Positions 33,022 through 45,629 are shown, counted from the stretch's first letter. The stretch is 64,000 nucleotides of DNA from Mytilinidion resinicola (GCF_010093595.1 NW_022985443.1:1402804-1466803), one strand, 5' to 3'. Notes: generated by a model from the letters alone, not told the origin. Numbers and translations: made by a program.

Positions 33022-35162
33022 ATGGCTTACTATGGTGGTTGGGTGGTAAGGAAGAGAGGGAGTTTGAGGATTCGGTACAAGGGTAGGACGTCCGGATGCG
33101 CTAAACCAGAAGGGTATGAAGTCGGGTTACTGTACAAGCTCACGTCGTATAAGTAGAAATTGCAAAGCTCCCGTAGCTAGTAAACGATAAGAGCTTTAAT
33201 GATGCATGACACGTCTTCCAATAGTGCTTCAACCGGATATCGCTCATCACGTGACTATCAACTGTCGGAATAGAATCAACAGTGCTTACGCGCGCCTTAT
33301 CCTGACGAGCTGTGCACGATAAACGAATGGGCCTATTGAAACTCATCACGTTTTACAAGGTCCCGCGTCGTTTAGTGCCACATCAGCAATCTCGATAGAC
33401 GCTGAAGGATGGTCATGACCGTTCCATCGATCACCTCGCTATGACCGTGATGTCTAGCCCTAGAAAGACATCGGAGGGGATATAGATCATATGCTTGAAG
33501 ACTTCTAGAGATACCCTAGGCATCCTAATCAATGAGAAAAAGGTGACAACAGACTAATGTCCTGTTACTGTCACACAGCATCTCCTCACACACTGCGGTC
33601 AGCGCTTTCAGCGGAACATCCCAGTTGGTGGGAACGCCCTCTCCAGGATTAGAAGGCAGGCTGATCATCGACCCACTGTTTGTGAAAGGGCGTTGGAAGT
33701 TTTCAGGGGTCCCGGCCCATGCATTCACAATCTCTACCCACCTTACCCCTATCTAGAATAGCTTACGAAGCTTGGCAATGCTTGGTGAAGCTTAGCATTG
33801 CTTGGTCCATGGGAAAAGGCTCAAGAACCTTGCAAAAAGCGGTGATCATCATGCCGCAGGAGCTGCAGAGGAAAGCAAGGGAGAAGAGGCGTTAAATGAG
33901 GGACGCGTCAGCTTTTACGCAGCCATACGCCAAAGTCACTTCTCTGGTAATTGGCCGATCAAATGGGTGTGTCGGATCGAGGGCCAACGCCGGAGTCTGC
34001 TATTGGACAAACAGCCGGGCACGGCTCCCGCGGCCAAGCTTTTGCGGTGCAGGGCCGTCGCTGTCGAGTCAAGGGCCTCGAAGTAGCTTCAACGGCTCCA
34101 CAGCCGCTAGCTCGAGGATCCTCTAGTGGCCTTCCAAGGTTTTGGAAGGATTGAACGAGCGACCAGCGGCATGAAGCGCCGGAGAAGCACCTACAAGTCT
34201 GCCTTGCATCGCCTCGCTTTGCCAGAAGAAGCCCGTGTGAAACACCGGCCAGGCAGCCGCCGGGAATCATCCCACAAGTTTCGTTGCGGCGAAGCGATCC
34301 AGGGAGCAGCTCTGTGAAGTCGGTAACTCGTCTCTGTGAAGCAGTAAAGTCTTCGCCATCATCACGGGAACAACTGTCCTTTTTCTTAGTCAGAAGCGAG
34401 GCGTTTGGAAAAGAATACGATAAATGGCGCGATCTAAATAAGAAGCCCAGCTGGGCCAGACTCACCTACTCTGCGGCACCCCTGAAGCGCACTTCAGCCG
34501 CCATACTCAGCTCCTCTGCCCACACGCCGTTAGTGGTTAGCATGGGGGGCCGTCCCCGCCGCCTCGATGCCACGGAACTGTTTACTGGTCCCGAGTCTGT
34601 GGCGCTGCAGGGCACCCCATCACCTCATGCTAATGAATATTCCATCAGCGCGGCCAGCTGCACCGCCCCTCTCCCTAACAGCAGTCCATGTGTTGAAGGG
34701 TTCTCGGACAGGAACAAGCAACGTTGGGTTGGGGGCGACACAAGCATTCTTGCGGCACGGCGCGTTGGCCCACAGAGCGGCCTGCAGTTCGTATTTTTAG
34801 CAAACAGCGCCGCAGTACAACCGCCAACAAAGGTACATGCTCTGCACTCCCTGAATGCGTCGAAGGAATCTAAGCCTGTCGGCGCCGGGGCTTGCGCTTG
34901 CGTCCCCTTCGAGCGCGGCGCTGCGTTGGTAGAAGAGGCGCCGTTCCAGCGTGGCTTCCCAAAGGTAAATAAGATCGGGAGGCTGACGCCGGCACACTGC
35001 CTTCGACTGGCAAATGGCATGCACAGACTTCGCATCCCCAAGGCGGAGCTGGGGCCTCTTCGTTTCATTACTTATTTGCGACACAGGTGACGCGACCCAG
35101 CTTCATATACCTGCGCCGAGGACACAGTGATCGTGTGCTCGCCGTTTGCCCTCCCGCGTGCC
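33022..35162. other. 2.1-kb region without a recognised gene
   Basis: Two tandem 20-bp copies of GAAGCTTGGCAATGCTTGGT-type sequence sit at 33767-33806. From about 33800 to 35090 the DNA is GC-richer and open on both strands (plus 34284-35090, 268 codons; minus 34625-35068), but no translation shows domain, signal or known motif. It may be long 5' sequence of the sulfatase gene or a decayed locus. Confidence 0.4.
33767..33806 (+). repeat. Two tandem 20-bp repeats
   Basis: GAAGCTTGGCAATGCTTGGT followed directly by GAAGCTTAGCATTGCTTGGT, two mismatches. Confidence 0.9.
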
Positions 35163-38100
35163 ATGGCGGACCACAACATCCCCACGCGTTCTTCACCGTT
35201 GCGATCAGCCGCGAGGATGCTAGACTTCTTTTCTTTCCTGTGGGACACCAAGTTCCAATTCACTCTACTAATTGTTTCTTCCTTCTCCAGCAAGCTGCTT
35301 CACCTCTACAGCCACAGGATATCTCTTCCACTCATACTCACTACTCTCTACCTCCCGACGTTCCTCTTGCCCGATGCCATACTGGTTGTTCTGTCCAAAA
35401 CGCTGCTATTTCGGCAAGACAGAAGTAAACTCGAGGTACCCAGGAGGATCTTCGGAGCACTTCTCACGTACGTTGAGCCAAGCCTTATTTAGTCGTTGCT
35501 CTATACTAACTACCACCTAGTCTCATCACTGCCTCCGCTTCTGCAGCCCAAGTATCTTTCTACCTCGAAACAGGCGGAGAAGTGCAATGGCTCGCCGCTG
35601 GAAACTTTGCGAACGACCCTGCCGGCATGAAGCTGCTCATGTCTGGCTTCCCGAAGTTTGCTCTGGCCCTCTTGTGCTTCGTTGGCATATCCTGGCTTCT
35701 CACACCGCGATATTATGATTTCGTCGACAGAGTATTTGGGGGCATTGCTTCGGCATTCAAAGCTCTTCGTCAGGTCGTATTCAGGAAGAACGTTGGTTAT
35801 AGTAAAGTCTCTCGCCATTCGGAAGATGACGAGAGCTCAGATGAAGAGTACGTACATCTACGGGCGCCGCGCTAGTGACCATTCCGCACACATCACTGCT
35901 TCAGACGCTTCACGAGGTCATCAGGTCTGGAAATGTGGCGCCTTGAGGCCTGCAATGCAGACCCTTTTGGCTTCCAAAATGCGTCAAGGTGTTGATCTAC
36001 CGCATTTCCATGGCCCTGATGATTTACTGAAGTACTTCAAACAGTGGCGGGCCGAGCCAACGACCTGTCCCTTTGTCTTCAGGAAAGTGCTAACATACGG
36101 GCAGGGAATTCGAGGAAAAGCCCGTAGGACCTAGTAGACGGAGAACGCTACTAACCGTACTTGCGGTTCTTGCTGCGGTCGGCGCCTGTGCTGTTCTTCA
36201 AGTGGTCCGCCCAACGACTCAGCCTTATGCGCACATGTCGGGCTCACTACCGTTCACGTTATTCGGATCCTTGCTTTTCAATGCTAGGAACTCCGAGTTC
36301 TGCCTACCACGTCCACCCAACCCGGTCGGCTTCCCGTTCGAGCAACTTCTTGCGAATGCGTCCTGGGAGCAGCCCGTTGGGAACTTTGCTGGATGGATGC
36401 CACAGTCCGCGAAGTGTATTGCACGAAATGGTACCGATAATCTAAAGTTCTACGACCCAAGTTGCGACCCGTTGCGGGTCAGCAACTTAGACCAGGACAT
36501 TCTTGGCAGCCTTGGTGATGCCTTCGCCAATGACGAAAAACGACCCTCGATCAAGCATGTCGTAGTGCTTACGCTCGAAAGCACGCGGAAGGACATATTC
36601 CCGTTCAAAAAGGAAAGCAGGATTCACGACATTATCCAGGAATCCTGGAGCCGTTTCGACGATATGCATGAGTTGGACGAGAAGCTGTTCGAGATGACAC
36701 CTATTGCCAGCTTATTGACAGGCGAGTCTATGGGTTTCGCCGACCTAGCAATTGACGAAGTTCACGGAGCTGCGCCTGCAAAATGGACAGATCGTTTCAA
36801 CGAGTCTTTCGGAGGCATCAACGTCCAAGGAGCGTACACCGGAGCGGGATATACTTTCAAGAGCTTGGTTGGCGGACATTGTGGAGTAGAGCCATTACCA
36901 GTGGATTTCACCGAGGAGGTTAAGGGCCACATCTACCAGCCTTGTATTCCGCATATCCTGGACCTCTTCAACAAGCACCCAAACGAAACTGCGCCGAAGG
37001 AGGAGAGGGACGCCGGCGAGAAAGACTTCCTATCTTCGGACTGGGAGTCGGTAATCGTTCAGTCAATTACCGATCAATTCGATTCGCAGGACATTCTAGA
37101 TGATCATATGGGATTCCGCAAGGCCATCATGAAGTCAACACTGCTCAACTCTTCTTCGAAGTATTACCCACCCAAACAACCAGAGAGCAACTATTTCGGG
37201 TTTCCAGAGACTGAAGTGCTGCCTTACATGCGGGACCTATTCACGGACGCGGAAGCACGCAACAAGCGTTTGTTCTTGTCTCATATCACAAGCTCAACCC
37301 ACCATCCCTATTCCACTCCAAAGCAATGGGGCAAGGATGAGGACTATATGGCGAGAAACCGATGGGGTGCTGAGGATTCATTCAACGCTTACCTGAACAC
37401 GGTCAAGTACCAAGACGAGTGGATCTATACGATATTCAACATGCTGGAAGAAGTTGGGGTGCTTGACGAAACCCTCGTCGTGTTGGTCGGAGATCAGTAC
37501 GGTTCCTCCTCTATTCCGTCTCTATATTTCACATCTAACCAAGTTTCAGTGGCATGACCTTCGACACAATCGACGGCAGCACCTCAACTTTCGAGAACGG
37601 CCACGTCAACAACTTCCGCGTTCCTCTACTCTTCGTCCATCCTAACCTTCCCCGCGTTCAGCTTACCGCCAAAACAACCTCCATTTCGATCATTCCAACC
37701 CTCCTCGACCTCCTCATCCAAACCCACTCGCTGGATGCTCCGGCCATTGAAACCGCACAGCAACTAATCCAACAATACCAAGGCCAATCACTCATCCGCA
37801 CCTTCGTCCCGGAGAAAGATGGACGCCAGCTGTGGTACTTCGGAGTCATCAACCCAGGTGGTAGTGTGATGGTCATCTCTTCCGCTGCAACATCCTATCG
37901 ACTGGTCTTCCCTCTTTGCTCAAGTTCCGAGCTCCGGTTTACGGATGTCGCCAAAGACCCGGCGGAAGAACACGCGATCGAGGGATGGACGATTGAGAAG
38001 CTTGTGAAAAAGGTCAAAAAGGACATGAAAGGAGAAGAAGGCGAAGCGGCGGTCGAATGGATACAGAAAGCAGAGATGTTGGGCCGGTGGTGGTTCTGGG

Positions 38101-38207
38101 AGCAGCGGGAGCGATGGGATTACCATCTTGCCGCCAAGGGGACGGATCGCAGTGCGAAGAATGCAGGAGGAGGCGAGAGGAAGAAGCATTGGTGGGAGAC
38201 TCGATGA
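35163..38207 (+). CDS. Membrane-anchored sulfatase-domain protein
   Basis: Four exons (35163..35467, 35521..35847, 36105..37496, 37550..38207) give 893 residues. Several N-terminal membrane segments (for example FQFTLLIVSSF, ALALLCFVGISWLLT) and another after RRR (TLLTVLAVLAAVGACAVL) precede a large exocytoplasmic domain. This has the alkaline-phosphatase/sulfatase fold: HVVVLTLESTRKDIFP near its start, LSHITSSTHHPY, and the metal-site GDHG formed exactly across the last intron (GDH|GMTFDT). The layout, multi-span membrane N-terminus plus sulfatase domain, matches fungal proteins related to phosphoglycerol transferases/LTA synthase. The third intron (257 bp) is long for this genome but has a perfect GCTAAC branch site 10 bases before the AG. 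Confidence 0.8.
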
Positions 38208-38842
38208 CGGAAAATCGTGGTTCTTGATTGTGTGTATTATAATGGTCGTCGAGCCACTCTCACGACTTGACTTTCGATGTTAGCTGCTACCGATGGAGGT
38301 GCTCCGAATGCTCCGGAGGTTGCACAGGCAGTATTAAAAGGCGGTCTCCTTGTTTTCCCTGGCGTAAAAGCGATCTCATTACGGCGGCATTGATCAGGAG
38401 TTTCGGACATTTCGGAGGGAAAGAGAAGATACCATGGGGTTGCCAAGAACATAATCGTCATACACCTGCAAGAAAAAGCATAGAGCCAGCCCTTACTGTT
38501 AGTGCAAATGGATTGGTTCATGATCTGGTTAGTGCTGATTCAAGTGAGTTCCTGATTTGCTGACTGGAGTATAACCTACCGATGGGTGCCAAATCTTGGA
38601 AGAAAATGAATACTTGAACTTTCAAGCCGATGTGATACCCGAACAGAGGCTGTGTACTGTGAAATGACGTTGGTTACATTTGCTAACGCCATCTAGGCAG
38701 GTAGTTCGAAAGGTAAGGGTCATAGGGTGATATACAGTAGAACGCCTTCCTATTGGTCTATCCTTGCTGACTTAGCAGATCTGCTAAGATGGATGCAACG
38801 TCTGCTCATCGTTCCTAGAAAACACAACATCAACCCACCAGG
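38208..38842. other. Intergenic region
   Basis: No gene or repeat recognised in about 630 bp. Confidence 0.6.
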
Positions 38843-40782
38843 ATGGGTCCATCACGCACCCTCACTTTCTTTGCTTTGCTTTTGCCTGTCGTTGCGATGG
38901 CAGCTTGGTGGTGGTTTCAGGCCTTAATTGGCTTCGGAGTCCTCCAAAACTCGGTTGCTTTCAACGGTCCGCCAGGCGTGGACATCTGGTGTGGGAAAGC
39001 GTATCGGAACACGTGAGCTGTCAATTTCTTCCCCCTTTCTTAGTATCAGTCCGTAATCCTAGAGTCAGGGACTCCTCTTTCGATCCGGGTGGGTCCTTAG
39101 TAGAACCAGAGGCGATCTCGAAAACGCCTCTTTTAGACCTTCGTGCCTATCCTCGGATGGATAGATACCTGGAAAGTGATGTTGATGCATCATTCATCGT
39201 TGATACACCCTTTTCTTACGTCTTTGGAAAACCGTTCTCCAATTCTACGTTTGTGCCTGGAACGAACGATGTTATACCCCTCACTACTCTCAAGATCCAA
39301 ATCATAAGCTCTAATACCGGAGACGTCCTCGTTCCTTGGACCGATGTGGGCGTCAATACTACTTCAAATGAGATTCAATTCCCCCTTCACCTTCTCCCTG
39401 CAAGCCATGTACCATATCCCATCAGCGTTATCTGTGCTTCTGCCGATGGTCTTCAAACGTTCCAGACAACAACGCTAGTGAGAGTGCTCCCGCCTCGCAA
39501 CGACACAGGTAGTGTCGTCCGAATGGATCAGAAGCATGGTGGCCTAATGATTCGTTCTACACGCACTCTTAACCTCTGGAAAGGCTTGTTTCCCTTTTCC
39601 TTCTACACAAGCTGGGACTGGATCTCATCGACGATCACCAACAGCTCGTCTCCGACCAATCTCACCGACTTTCGCTCCAAAGGCTTCAACCTGATCCATC
39701 CAGTACCACCGGGTGGCACAGATCCATTCAACCACGCCATCTTTTCCCGCTTCCTCGACATATGCGACGAGCTCGAGATCTACGTCATGTACGATATGAG
39801 ACACACGTACCAAAACCGATCATCCCTCACCGCCCAGATCGCCAGTCTCCAATCTCACCCCTCACTCCTCCTCTACTACACAGCCGACGAGCCCGACGGC
39901 CAAACCGACCCACTCAACGCCACCTCAATTGCTTACAGCTGGCTCCAAGCAGCAGACCCCTACCACCCCGTTTCCCTCGTCCTAAACTGCGCAAACTTCC
40001 ACTTCGGCGAATATACCTCCGGCGCCGACATCATCCTCGAAGACACCTATCCCATCGCAACAAACAACAGCTACAGCATCGTCTACGACACGGTCTGCAA
40101 CACCACCTACGGCTGCTGCGGCTGCGACAACTGCCATGCGTACGACGACGCATATCCGGCGTACGTGGCGAACCCTTTCCTAGACATCCCGAATCGAATA
40201 GAGACCTACGGGAAGTATCAAGAGTGGCTCGGCCTCATTGCGTTGGCGGAGCAGGGGAAGGGGAGGAAGAGTATTTGGGGCGTGCCGCAAGCTTTCTATG
40301 ATCAGGGGAGCTTTTGGAAGAGGTGGCCGACGGGGAAAGAGGAGGCTGTGATGGCGGCATTGAGACTGAATCATGGGGCCAAGGGTGTGGTGGCGTGGAT
40401 TTATCCTACGGATGGGGCGGTGGAGGATGCGATGAGTGGGTTGGCGAAGGTGGTGACGGGAGACCTAGCCACGACTTTCCTGCTTTATACATCGCCGTCG
40501 GATGTGGTGGTTGATGGAGTCGATGCGGGGCTAGTGGACGTGAAGCACTGGTGGGGAGGTGAGGCGTCTGGGAAAGCGCTGGTCACTTTGGTGTACATGG
40601 GGTACTCGGACGTAGCTACCAGCGTCAGGCTTTCTTTGCAAGGGAAGAGTGTGAGGGCGGTCGAGAGTGTGCTGTATGGTTCTGAAGAGTGGAGTGTTGA
40701 GGATGGGAAGCTCGTCAGGCAAGGCGGGCTTGAGGCGCTGGAGGTCGGCATCTTCCTCGTTGAAGTTGGGGATAAGGATTAA
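38843..40782 (+). CDS. Secreted TIM-barrel-like protein (putative glycoside hydrolase)
   Basis: Exons 38843..39012 and 39069..40782 (56-bp intron) encode 627 residues. The chosen ATG gives a classic signal peptide (TLTFFALLLPVVAMA), and the spliced junction YRNT|DSSFDPGG restores a conserved fungal motif; a longer unspliced frame starting at 38905 would lack it. The N-terminal half (PPGVDIWCGKAY, VDTPFSY, TTLKIQIIS) looks beta-sandwich-like with many N-glycosylation sites. The second half (FYTSWDWIS, YVMYDMRHTY, LLLYYTADEPDGQ, IILEDTYPI, GVVAWIYPTDG) reads like a TIM barrel with candidate acid residues in ADEPD and ILED. A Cys-rich CCGCDNC loop is present. Substrate not known. Confidence 0.65.
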
Positions 40783-41639
40783 GTAAGTTGCGACGCCGCA
40801 TCATTACTCAATATACATATCGCCCTCAAAACTACGGACAAGATGTAAGCTTGTCATCCGCTTGTCATTCTGACCGTTCATCACAAGCACTGGGCTGCGA
40901 GGGCGCGAACTACCTCTCGAGATTGAACAAAATACGCACGGTATATGCACCCGAGGATTCGAAAGTACTCTAGCCCTCCTACAATGCCTTGCCATAGATA
41001 TCCGTACACTGTCCTGCCACTGTTGGTGGGCCCCAGCGTACTAATATCAGCCGGTGGTAGCGGATACACTTCCTATTTGCGTATGCCCTGCTGACGCTGT
41101 CTGGGGTAGCCTGGCGAGTTCACTGGCTGTCCAAAATGCCGAAGTCCTCCCTCATTCGGAATGCTGAAAATACTATGAAGCTCCTCGCGCAGTGGTAAAC
41201 GAGTGTACGGATTTCTATTCCGAGGCATTGTATCGGGAGATTCACAGCCAAGATGGGCCGCTCATTATATGCAGTGTTCGATGCTGTTATTCTCGGTCAT
41301 CATCATTGCCAGTTCGTGGCCTGGTTGGATCGCCCAGCCCAGAACGGCGTCGTCTCAACTTACAAGACTTACCAGATACGCGTTACATCTGCAATTGTCA
41401 ACGTATCTTGGAGATGTCCCTGGACACTCAAAGACTAAAATTCTCCGCACGACAATTCGATAGTGTTGGAGCAGTGCTGGGACGTTATGGCATCAATAAA
41501 ATACCTACTATCATACAATGTGAAAGGTTTGGTTTAAAAACGTATGTTCCTTATTATGGTGGCTTCCAGCGTAGAGGTGGAAGGAAGCGATTCCTGCCCA
41601 TCTTTGCCATTGTATCTCAATGATACTTCTCACCAACCC
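40783..41639. other. Left border of the BTB block, no intact gene
   Basis: Short frames only; none has a recognisable domain. Confidence 0.5.
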
Positions 41640-41885
41640 ATACCACCGGACATCACGAGCTCGGTTTTTTCGGGTTTTTGCGTTTGCACAAAATCAGTCA
41701 TGAGGCGGGATAAGATTCCCAAGCGTCTTCAGAAGAGTATCAGTCGCATTGATGAGCTTGTAGTTGGACGGTGCTTAGAGTATTGGATTACCGAAAAGAA
41801 AAAGAAAACCATCTTCGTCAGAAAAGGGTCTTGTAACGGACATGGGACTTCTGAGAAGACCTTAATAATGACAGAAGAGCACTGA
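41640..41885 (+). pseudogene. BTB paralogue, C-terminal remnant
   Basis: The frame ending at 41885 reads TSSVFSGFCVCT..MRRDKIPKRLQKSISRID..RCLEYWITEKK..TIFVRKGSC..TLIMTEEH. It matches, block for block, the C-terminus of the minus-strand pseudogene at 45630-45900 (TSSVCSGNCICT..MRRDEIIKNLQKRIS..LCLECWIAKKETIFVRKGSC). No BTB domain is present upstream. Confidence 0.7.
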
Positions 41886-42181
41886 GGACAACTAATAAGT
41901 TTTAGGCGATAGGAATAACACTCTAAGATATCACAAGCAGGAACCAGAACTTATATAAATCGATAGAAGAGGTAAAGCCCACCTATTTTCCCTCGAGTTC
42001 TATGTAAATCAATAATGGCAAGTCGTTCCCTTTCTTCCATTCACCAGTGCGGACTTGATTACATAATATACCTTCCGTTTGCACATCTAAGCTTTTCTTT
42101 CGCAGCGACTTTCTTCCTCGCCTCGACATCATCGCCGTCCGCGCTGCCAAACAGCTTGGTTTACAACTAAGCACCTCCAAC

Positions 42182-43231
42182 ATGGCGACCACGGACCCTG
42201 GTCTAGGAATGCTCATTCTGGATAGTCGTGGCGACGTGATCCTGAAGCTCGGCGCTGAAGGCGAGTGCCGCCTTCTCGTATCCTCGAATGCCCTTACGCT
42301 TGCGTCGCCAGTGTTCAGAGCCATGTTCACTGGTGGATTTGCAGAGAGCCAAGGTCAGTCTTTGCTCCATCATAGATTTTAAACCTATGCTGACGTACGC
42401 TGGCAGACTTGTCCTCCGCATCGCCACGAGAGGTTCCCTTACCGGATGACAACGAAGCCACCACGATATTGTTCTGCCGCATTATCCATCATAACCATGC
42501 TAAAGTCCCGGCCGTCGTCGATTTGGAACTCTTCGCCCAACTCACGGTTCTTTGTGATAAGTATCAGTGCGCTGCAGCAGTGCGACCTTGGGCTATGCAC
42601 TGGGTCACCGTGCTCTTGCCTAGAATTGGTGAAGTGGGCTTTGAGAAGCTCTTGTTGGTCACACACGGCCTTGACCTTCCGGCACAATTCACCAAAGTTA
42701 CTGAGTTGCTGGTGAAAGATCGCTGTGTGAAAATCGATACTGTTACCGTCAATGGACATGTATATCTTGACAAGAACCTTCCTGGTAAGATGGCCCATGT
42801 CTCGATGTATTTTGAGCGAATGCTGACAAGTGACAACGAAAAAAGAGCAGTGCGAAATGGCGCGAATCCAATGGAGGCAATATGCAATCTCAGATTTCGA
42901 GAACCATATAACGCCTTTCCTGGAGTCGTCCACGTATTGTCAAACGGCGACGGTTCGGCAATACTTTCTCGCCCTCCAAAACGTCGGACTGTGGCCGCTC
43001 TCGCAGCGGATTCCTCTTCTCACGATGACGGAACTCTGGAAGAAAGTAGCAGCACTGAGCATTGACTAGCCCAAATGCACGTGCGATCCGCATTCTGGAG
43101 TATGTCGTTATGTTCCATGCAATCCCGCGCTCATCTTACTCCTCCTCCGAAAGGAAATCTGGAAGCACATTAGTTGCATCAAGGGCCTCTGCTTAGATTG
43201 CTGGAAGGCAGGAACTCAGGTTGAAAATTGA
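42182..43231 (+). pseudogene. BTB/POZ protein, likely truncated by an in-frame TAG
   Basis: Exons 42182..42353, 42407..42784, 42846..43069 give 257 residues ending at TAG (43067). The BTB fold is clear: GDVILKLG, RLLVSSNALTLASPVFRAMFTGGFAESQ, VPLPDDNEATTILFCRIIHH, LAQLTVLCDKYQCA-like, ALRPWA..W. Exon 3 carries the helical module TATVRQYFLALQNVGLWPLS shared by all paralogues. Beyond the TAG the same frame continues for 53 codons with the Cys-rich tail found in the intact paralogue (CTCDPHSGVCRYVPC..KGLCLDCWKAG). BTB domains mediate dimerisation or Cullin-3 adaptor binding. The truncated form could still be expressed. Confidence 0.75.
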
Positions 43232-44012
43232 TGTGAACTCTGTCTTATTTCGGGGGCCCGAAGGCCAAACTATATACTACGTAGGAAGTGACTGTATGCA
43301 TAGGCAGAAGCACTAATTGGAGGCAGCAGTAGGCAGCATTAGGCAGGGTAGGCCACCGTACCCCAACCACTCTCTGTAGAAGTTGTAACTGGCTAGGCAT
43401 GTAGGCAGCTACTATGCCAGCAACTCCAAGTCTGTACGTAGGTGACCGTGAACCGTATGAGTTGTTGATCCTAGGTTGTAGCTGTTACAACCCGAGTCAG
43501 GAAGGACTCCCCACTCCGAGACTTACGACCCGGAGAAATGCCGCATACCGCACTAGAACTGAGAGCTGTCGCGTAGACAGCTGCCACATCAGCGTAGGGA
43601 TGGCGGAGGTGGCTTTCGAGGACGCACGTGCGATAGTTCCCCATAGAGATAGAGACACTGCACTGAAAGACTCTAAAATCCAGGTAGAGCTCCTAATTCT
43701 AATGAGAACTCACCTAATTTTGCCTCACGTCTCTGCAATGCCGTACCCACACGAAGGGATCAGACGAGTTTCCCAGACTCTCGTGATGTATGAGGATGAT
43801 GGTTAATAGTGTTGTGTAATAACAATAGTAGTGATAAAGTACATAATCTTCAAACAGTGCCAAGATATCGTATCATGGGCCATTCGCCTCTACTTTTATT
43901 TCTATCAGCACGGTCTAGCGTTCCGTAGCTACTTCTATCTGCTTGTTAAACCTGCTCCTCTTCTCTCCCTCCTACATCCACCACCGCGTCCTCTCGGGCC
44001 CCAACAACCATC
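43232..44012. other. Spacer between BTB paralogues
   Basis: No gene; the last ~150 bp (from 43850) closely resemble the promoter/leader preceding other paralogues (see 47275-47440 on the minus strand). Confidence 0.55.
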
Positions 44013-44574
44013 ATGGACACCACCGAGCCGGATGGCAGGCCTGCGCTGGCTACGGATCTGAGCTGGTACCCCAACGCTTGGTTGATAAGTCCATGGAGTA
44101 AAGCCACCTATGACTCTATGCCGCTTGTTGACGATTGATCTATAGGGTCCATTGAGGCTAATCGACTCGAAATGCGTAGGCAGCTTGTTACTACCTTCGA
44201 AACCGCGATCTTCGGGCCATTGGAAGCATACAAAGATTACGAGCTTTGCATGGGCGTGGAGAGCATCGCTGGCCAATATTCTTTCAAGTTGATAAAATCC
44301 GGGCTCTGGACTGTTTCGGATCGTCTTCCTGGATTGACTCTCTCTGAGCTCAAGGACAAAGTGGCCAATATACCAAAGTTGCAGTTCCAGCAATGTAACC
44401 CGAGACCTGGATGTATGTGCTGGTGCTCAAACGTCAGACAGGTAACTGGAGAATCAGAACTCACTCCTGAAAACGTTGAACGATTTTGAAAAGACATTCA
44501 AAGGCCTTTGTCTAGATTGTTGGAAGGAGGGAAGAAAATCGTACGACAACAACAGCTGCCGCATCAAGCATTGA
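44013..44574 (+). pseudogene. BTB paralogue lacking its BTB domain
   Basis: It retains a family-type start (ATG GACACCACCGAGCC, MDTTEPDG) and the C-terminal module (MRRQLVTTFETAIF..SIAGQYSFKLIKSGLWTVSDRLPGLT..CMCWC), but the whole BTB-coding stretch between them is gone. A one-base frameshift near 44470 separates SELTPENVER from the terminal FKGLCLDCWKEGRKSYDNNSCRIKH. Confidence 0.75.
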
Positions 44575-45105
44575 GCACAGCTCACGCTTCGGACTCGCTG
44601 GATACGGAAACTACCACGAAGGCTTTTAGCGATACCGACCCATTTCCCCGAAGGCTCCAATCCTTTAGCTAGAATTAGCGCATTCAATCGATTGGAAGTC
44701 CTCATAATTTTCATTGTAAGCCTTTCTATGCCATGTGTATTTGTGTGAGACGACCTTAAAAAAGACCGCTGCAACCAAGTGCGAACAACCACCTGCCACT
44801 GCATGAGGTGCCCCAGTGAGGTAAGAGGTCTGGCAATATGATCCAATTCTGTCTCATTTGGGTTTCCAAAAGCGTATCGGGGGCCTTCAAACAGTGCTAA
44901 AAAGGCGTACTGTAGGCCATTCTCCTCCGTTTTTCGTTTCCATTAACACAGACCAGCGTCCCGTGGCTACATATATCTGCTTTTGAACCTGCTTCTCTTC
45001 TCTCTCTCTCTCTCTCTCACTGGAAAGCTCCTTTCTTCATCGGGCCGTGATTTCCATCTTCGGCTGTCGCTCTCCCGTCCCTAACAGCTATCTCAGCAAT
45101 AAGTC
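44497..45105. repeat. Left arm of a large inverted duplication
   Basis: From FKGLCLDCWKEG of the upstream pseudogene through its 3' flank and into a BTB-type leader, this arm is roughly 95% identical (by eye, in the 44575-44990 part) to the reverse complement of 47588-48195. A CT microsatellite (44993-45018) interrupts it; weaker similarity continues to about 45105. Confidence 0.85.
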
Positions 45106-45285
45106 CAACGTCAGCAGCCTCTTGATTGAGCTCGCTATGAGATTGCCGTTGTCCACCCAATGATGCCCAAAGTCAGTGCGACACGCGGCATTTCTCCTTG
45201 TCATAATCATTATTTTATATAGAACTCAAGGCAAAGACTACAGTAGGTGGGTTTCACCTCTTCTGTTGATTTCTATAAGTTCAAG

Positions 45286-45615
45286 CTATTGCTTGTGATG
45301 TCTAGGACCGTTGTCCCTATCGCCCCAATGGCCCATCGATGCCCAATGAAGGTCAAGGTCGAATTCTGCAATGCCTGCACTGGCACCATGATAAGTCCCT
45401 ATCGGGATCGTATTGAATACTCCCCAAGCGGTAGCATAATCTTGCCCAAGCCCGATGATGGTGCTAACGATCCATAGATAGAGCGCGTTTCGCATAGCTG
45501 ACTTGGTGAAGATGTACATGATAGGTTGTGCGAGCACGATCAGGGCCTTGATGTTTGTACGCACTCGCTCCTCTGATTCTTCATGCTGACGTTGGATCCT
45601 AGTGGCGAGGTTAAA
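45286..45615 (-). pseudogene. Captured fragment of a polytopic membrane-protein gene
   Basis: The minus strand reads RIQRQHEESEERVRTNIKA, then hydrophobic LIVLAQPIMYIFTKSAMRNA and YLWIVSTIIGLGQDYATAWGVFNTI, then degenerates into MGHWGD. Two helices with a TNIKA..RNALYLW..AWGVF pattern recall a fungal multi-span membrane family I cannot name. There is no start, and no relation to BTB proteins. It appears to be an internal piece of an unrelated gene inserted between the inverted arms. Confidence 0.5.
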
Positions 45616-45629
45616 TGAAGAGCCCAGAC

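Noticed and set aside
38905..39068. Start of the secreted protein within an unspliced long frame at 38905
   Set aside because: The spliced start at 38843 supplies a signal peptide and the conserved YRNT|DSSFDPGG junction, which the unspliced start lacks.
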